13,581 bases of DNA from Candidatus Iainarchaeum sp. (GTDB taxonomy: Archaea; Iainarchaeota; Iainarchaeia; Iainarchaeales; GCA-2688035). The stretch covers positions 1 to 13,581 of the forward strand of contig JAFCCZ010000016.1 of assembly GCA_017609945.1 (NCBI GenBank), written 5' to 3'. Position numbers and translations under genes: made by a program. Every line of letters starts with the position of its first letter. Within the stretch, counting starts at the first letter, position 1. This document shows, piece after piece, positions 11,823 to 13,581 of this stretch. Under the pieces are notes generated by a model that was not told the DNA's origin, did not search any database, and saw only the letters and a program-made list of their open reading frames with translations.

Positions 11823-13581
11823 ATGAAGGAACTTCCGTTTGTTGTGCTGAAAGAGTTCAACCTGATTAAGAGCCAGAAAATGCCCCTTGCGCTCATAATA
11901 ATTTACCCGCTGCTGGTTATTGGAGCGCTCGGAGTAGCGTTCGGAAGCCAGGCTGCAATGCAAAGTGTTGACGTTGCCCTGTTCATCCCAGCTGAAACAG
12001 AACTTGGGCCGTTCAGCGCTGCAGAGCTTGTTGAAATCATTGAGAACACGAAAAGGGTAAAAATCCAGCTGGCGGAAAGCAAGGAGGAAGTGGAAGCGCT
12101 TGTGAAAAAGGGAGAAAGTGATTTTGGGCTGGTAGTGAGAAAGGAAAAGACAGCGTCAGGCCAAATAATCATAGACCTGCTCTTGGACAACAGCAACTTC
12201 ATTGTTTCAGGAATGTTCAGCCCCCTTGCAAAGGCCTCAATCCAGCTGACCTCGTTTGAGGTAAGCTCAAGGATGATAAACCAGCTTTGGGACGAACTTC
12301 TGCCGGTGAGAGACGATCTGCACAGCGAGCTGGGAAAAATAGACGAATACATTGAGGACATGGAGAAGGCTGGAAGAAAAATCGAGAACCTGCAGCAAAT
12401 GGTTTCCACCATAGAGGTGGCAGAGCTCAGAACCACGCTGGACACGCAAAGCGAAAACGTGGAGTCAACAAGGGACGTGCTGGCGCAATTCAACGCAGAC
12501 TATGCCTCGTTCAAAGCAGACATACAGGAGTCAAGGCAGGACCTTGAGGAAGCAGAGGCAAAACTTTCAGCGTATGAAGGCGACGTTTCCTCCCAGATCA
12601 TCCTGCTTCAAGGGTACAGGGACAGGGTTGCATCCTACGAAAACGGCCTGGATGAGCTTGCAAACAACCCTATTTTGCCGGACCAACTAAAAGCTGAAGT
12701 CATCGAACTGAGGGATGATGCAAGGCAAACAAGGCAGGACCTTGACGACTCAATCACCGCGCTCCAGGCAGTACAGGTAGATATTGAGGAAAGCCAGGCA
12801 ATGCTTGCCTCAATGAAGCAAAAGCTTAATTCGGCCGAGGCCAGGCTTGACTCGGAAAAAAGTTCAATGAACCAGATGAACTCAATGCTCAACAGCACGA
12901 CAGGCGACATATCCGCCATGAACTCACAAGTGGCAAGCCTTACCCAAACCGTTGACGAGGTAAACACGCTGACTGCGGAAGCAAACGCCACAAAACAGGA
13001 CATCAGCGAAAAGCTGCAGAACAGCAAGGAAATGCTTGAAGACTTTATGGGCACGCTTGGAACCCTAAGCGACATAGACCCAAAATTCCTGTCCCACCCA
13101 ATACAGGCCTTTGAAAAAAACCTTTACGAGGAAATAACCCCGCTCACCTTTATTACTCCAATCTCTCTTGGCCTAGTGCTGCTGCTAACCTGCCTGCTGC
13201 TTACAAGCGTTTCAGTAATAACTGAAAAAAAGGAGGGAGCGCACTTGCGCATGAAGCTTTCGTCAACAAGGGGCTCCACACTAGTAATCGGAAAGATCAT
13301 TGGACAGATGGTGTTTGCGTTCTGCGTTTCAGGAATAATTCTCTCAATTGGGTTGTTTGTTTTCAACGTTCAGTTCCAGCAAAACGCCCCAGAAATAGTC
13401 CTGGCAATTGCCCTCGCATCCTTCTCGTTCATATCGTTTGGGCTGTTCATCACAAACTTTGCAAAAACCCAGTCAACGGCAATCCTCAGCAGCCTAATCC
13501 TCATCCTGCCAATGATCTTCCTCAGCGGAACAATACTGCCCATGCAGTTGATGAATCCAATACTTCAAATAGCAAGCGAAT
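11823..13581 (+). CDS. ABC-2 type permease with long coiled-coil outer loop, truncated at right edge
   Basis: I translated this by hand: it starts at ATG 11823 (MKELPFVVLKEFNLIK) and stays open for 586 codons to the window edge. The start has a good Shine-Dalgarno (AAGGAG, 11808-11813). Residues about 20-42 form the first membrane helix. About 45-438 are soluble, first a folded alpha/beta part (VDVALFIPAETE onward), then from about 159 an extended heptad-rich, Q/E/S-rich coiled coil. Further membrane helices start near 440 (LTFITPISLGLVLLLTCLLL) and follow the ABC-2 pattern (REGKIIGQ-like, SGTILPMQ). The layout recalls YhgE/Pip-type permeases, in which a coiled-coil domain lies outside the membrane. 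It partners the ATPase upstream. The 3' end is not in the window. Confidence 0.9.
   Translation, partial: MKELPFVVLKEFNLIKSQKMPLALIIIYPLLVIGALGVAFGSQAAMQSVDVALFIPAETELGPFSAAELVEIIENTKRVKIQLAESKEEVEALVKKGESDFGLVVRKEKTASGQIIIDLLLDNSNFIVSGMFSPLAKASIQLTSFEVSSRMINQLWDELLPVRDDLHSELGKIDEYIEDMEKAGRKIENLQQMVSTIEVAELRTTLDTQSENVESTRDVLAQFNADYASFKADIQESRQDLEEAEAKLSAYEGDVSSQIILLQGYRDRVASYENGLDELANNPILPDQLKAEVIELRDDARQTRQDLDDSITALQAVQVDIEESQAMLASMKQKLNSAEARLDSEKSSMNQMNSMLNSTTGDISAMNSQVASLTQTVDEVNTLTAEANATKQDISEKLQNSKEMLEDFMGTLGTLSDIDPKFLSHPIQAFEKNLYEEITPLTFITPISLGLVLLLTCLLLTSVSVITEKKEGAHLRMKLSSTRGSTLVIGKIIGQMVFAFCVSGIILSIGLFVFNVQFQQNAPEIVLAIALASFSFISFGLFITNFAKTQSTAILSSLILILPMIFLSGTILPMQLMNPILQIASE

Noticed and set aside
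11903..13075. Long minus-strand open frames inside the permease gene
   Set aside because: They are serine-rich shadows of the plus-strand coding sequence, whose translation is continuous and shows membrane helices and coiled coil.
1..13581. CRISPR arrays, insertion sequences with terminal inverted repeats, rRNA genes
   Set aside because: No regularly spaced repeats, transposase signatures or rRNA sequences were seen; the 800-bp element shows no terminal inverted repeats.

Overview
The window looks archaeal. It encodes an archaeal FEN1 nuclease, an FtsZ2-type FtsZ, an MBF1-type zinc-ribbon/HTH protein and the C-terminal half of a UbiA enzyme that resembles the archaeal ether-lipid DGGGP synthase. 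Both tRNA genes carry bulge-helix-bulge (BHB) introns at position 37/38. Several genes have a TATA box about 27-30 bp before the start codon, as expected for leaderless mRNAs. Compact spacing and many small membrane proteins would suit an uncultivated DPANN-type archaeon, but that placement is a guess.

Layout. Positions 1-2056 (+) look like one operon: partial UbiA prenyltransferase, an HTH regulator and protein-L-isoaspartate methyltransferase, with junctions that touch or overlap. Positions 2053-3770 (-) hold FEN1 and, 6 bp downstream, an unrecognised basic helical protein that probably lost its last 23 codons to a frameshift; this unit converges on the methyltransferase gene. Positions 3840-4060 have no protein gene but hold a TATA box, several perfect hairpins and a terminator-like palindrome followed by T, which makes a candidate small RNA. 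Positions 4107-5967 (+) are MBF1 and a site-2-protease-like metalloprotease. FtsZ2 (6003-7085, -) converges on it, with a shared hairpin between. Positions 7119-7513 are non-coding with short repeats.

Positions 7514-8472 are the most unusual part. A tRNA-Asn(GUU) gene is interrupted in its D-loop. A decayed extra copy of the tRNA 5' half lies exactly 800 bp upstream of the intact copy, and an AT-rich gene for an HTH plus PD-(D/E)XK-like nuclease lies between them. Joining the left copy to the right-hand remainder at a shared TAGG recreates a standard D-arm. This suggests a small nuclease-encoding element inserted in a tRNA gene, or a nuclease-bearing D-loop intron.

Positions 8498-10448 (-) are a rhomboid protease with a coiled-coil insert and a membrane-anchored DNRLRE surface protein. 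Then follow tRNA-Ser(GCU) with a 124-nt multi-hairpin intron (10584-10790, +) and an ABC exporter operon: a leaderless ATPase gene and an ABC-2 permease with a very long coiled-coil outer loop, cut by the right edge.
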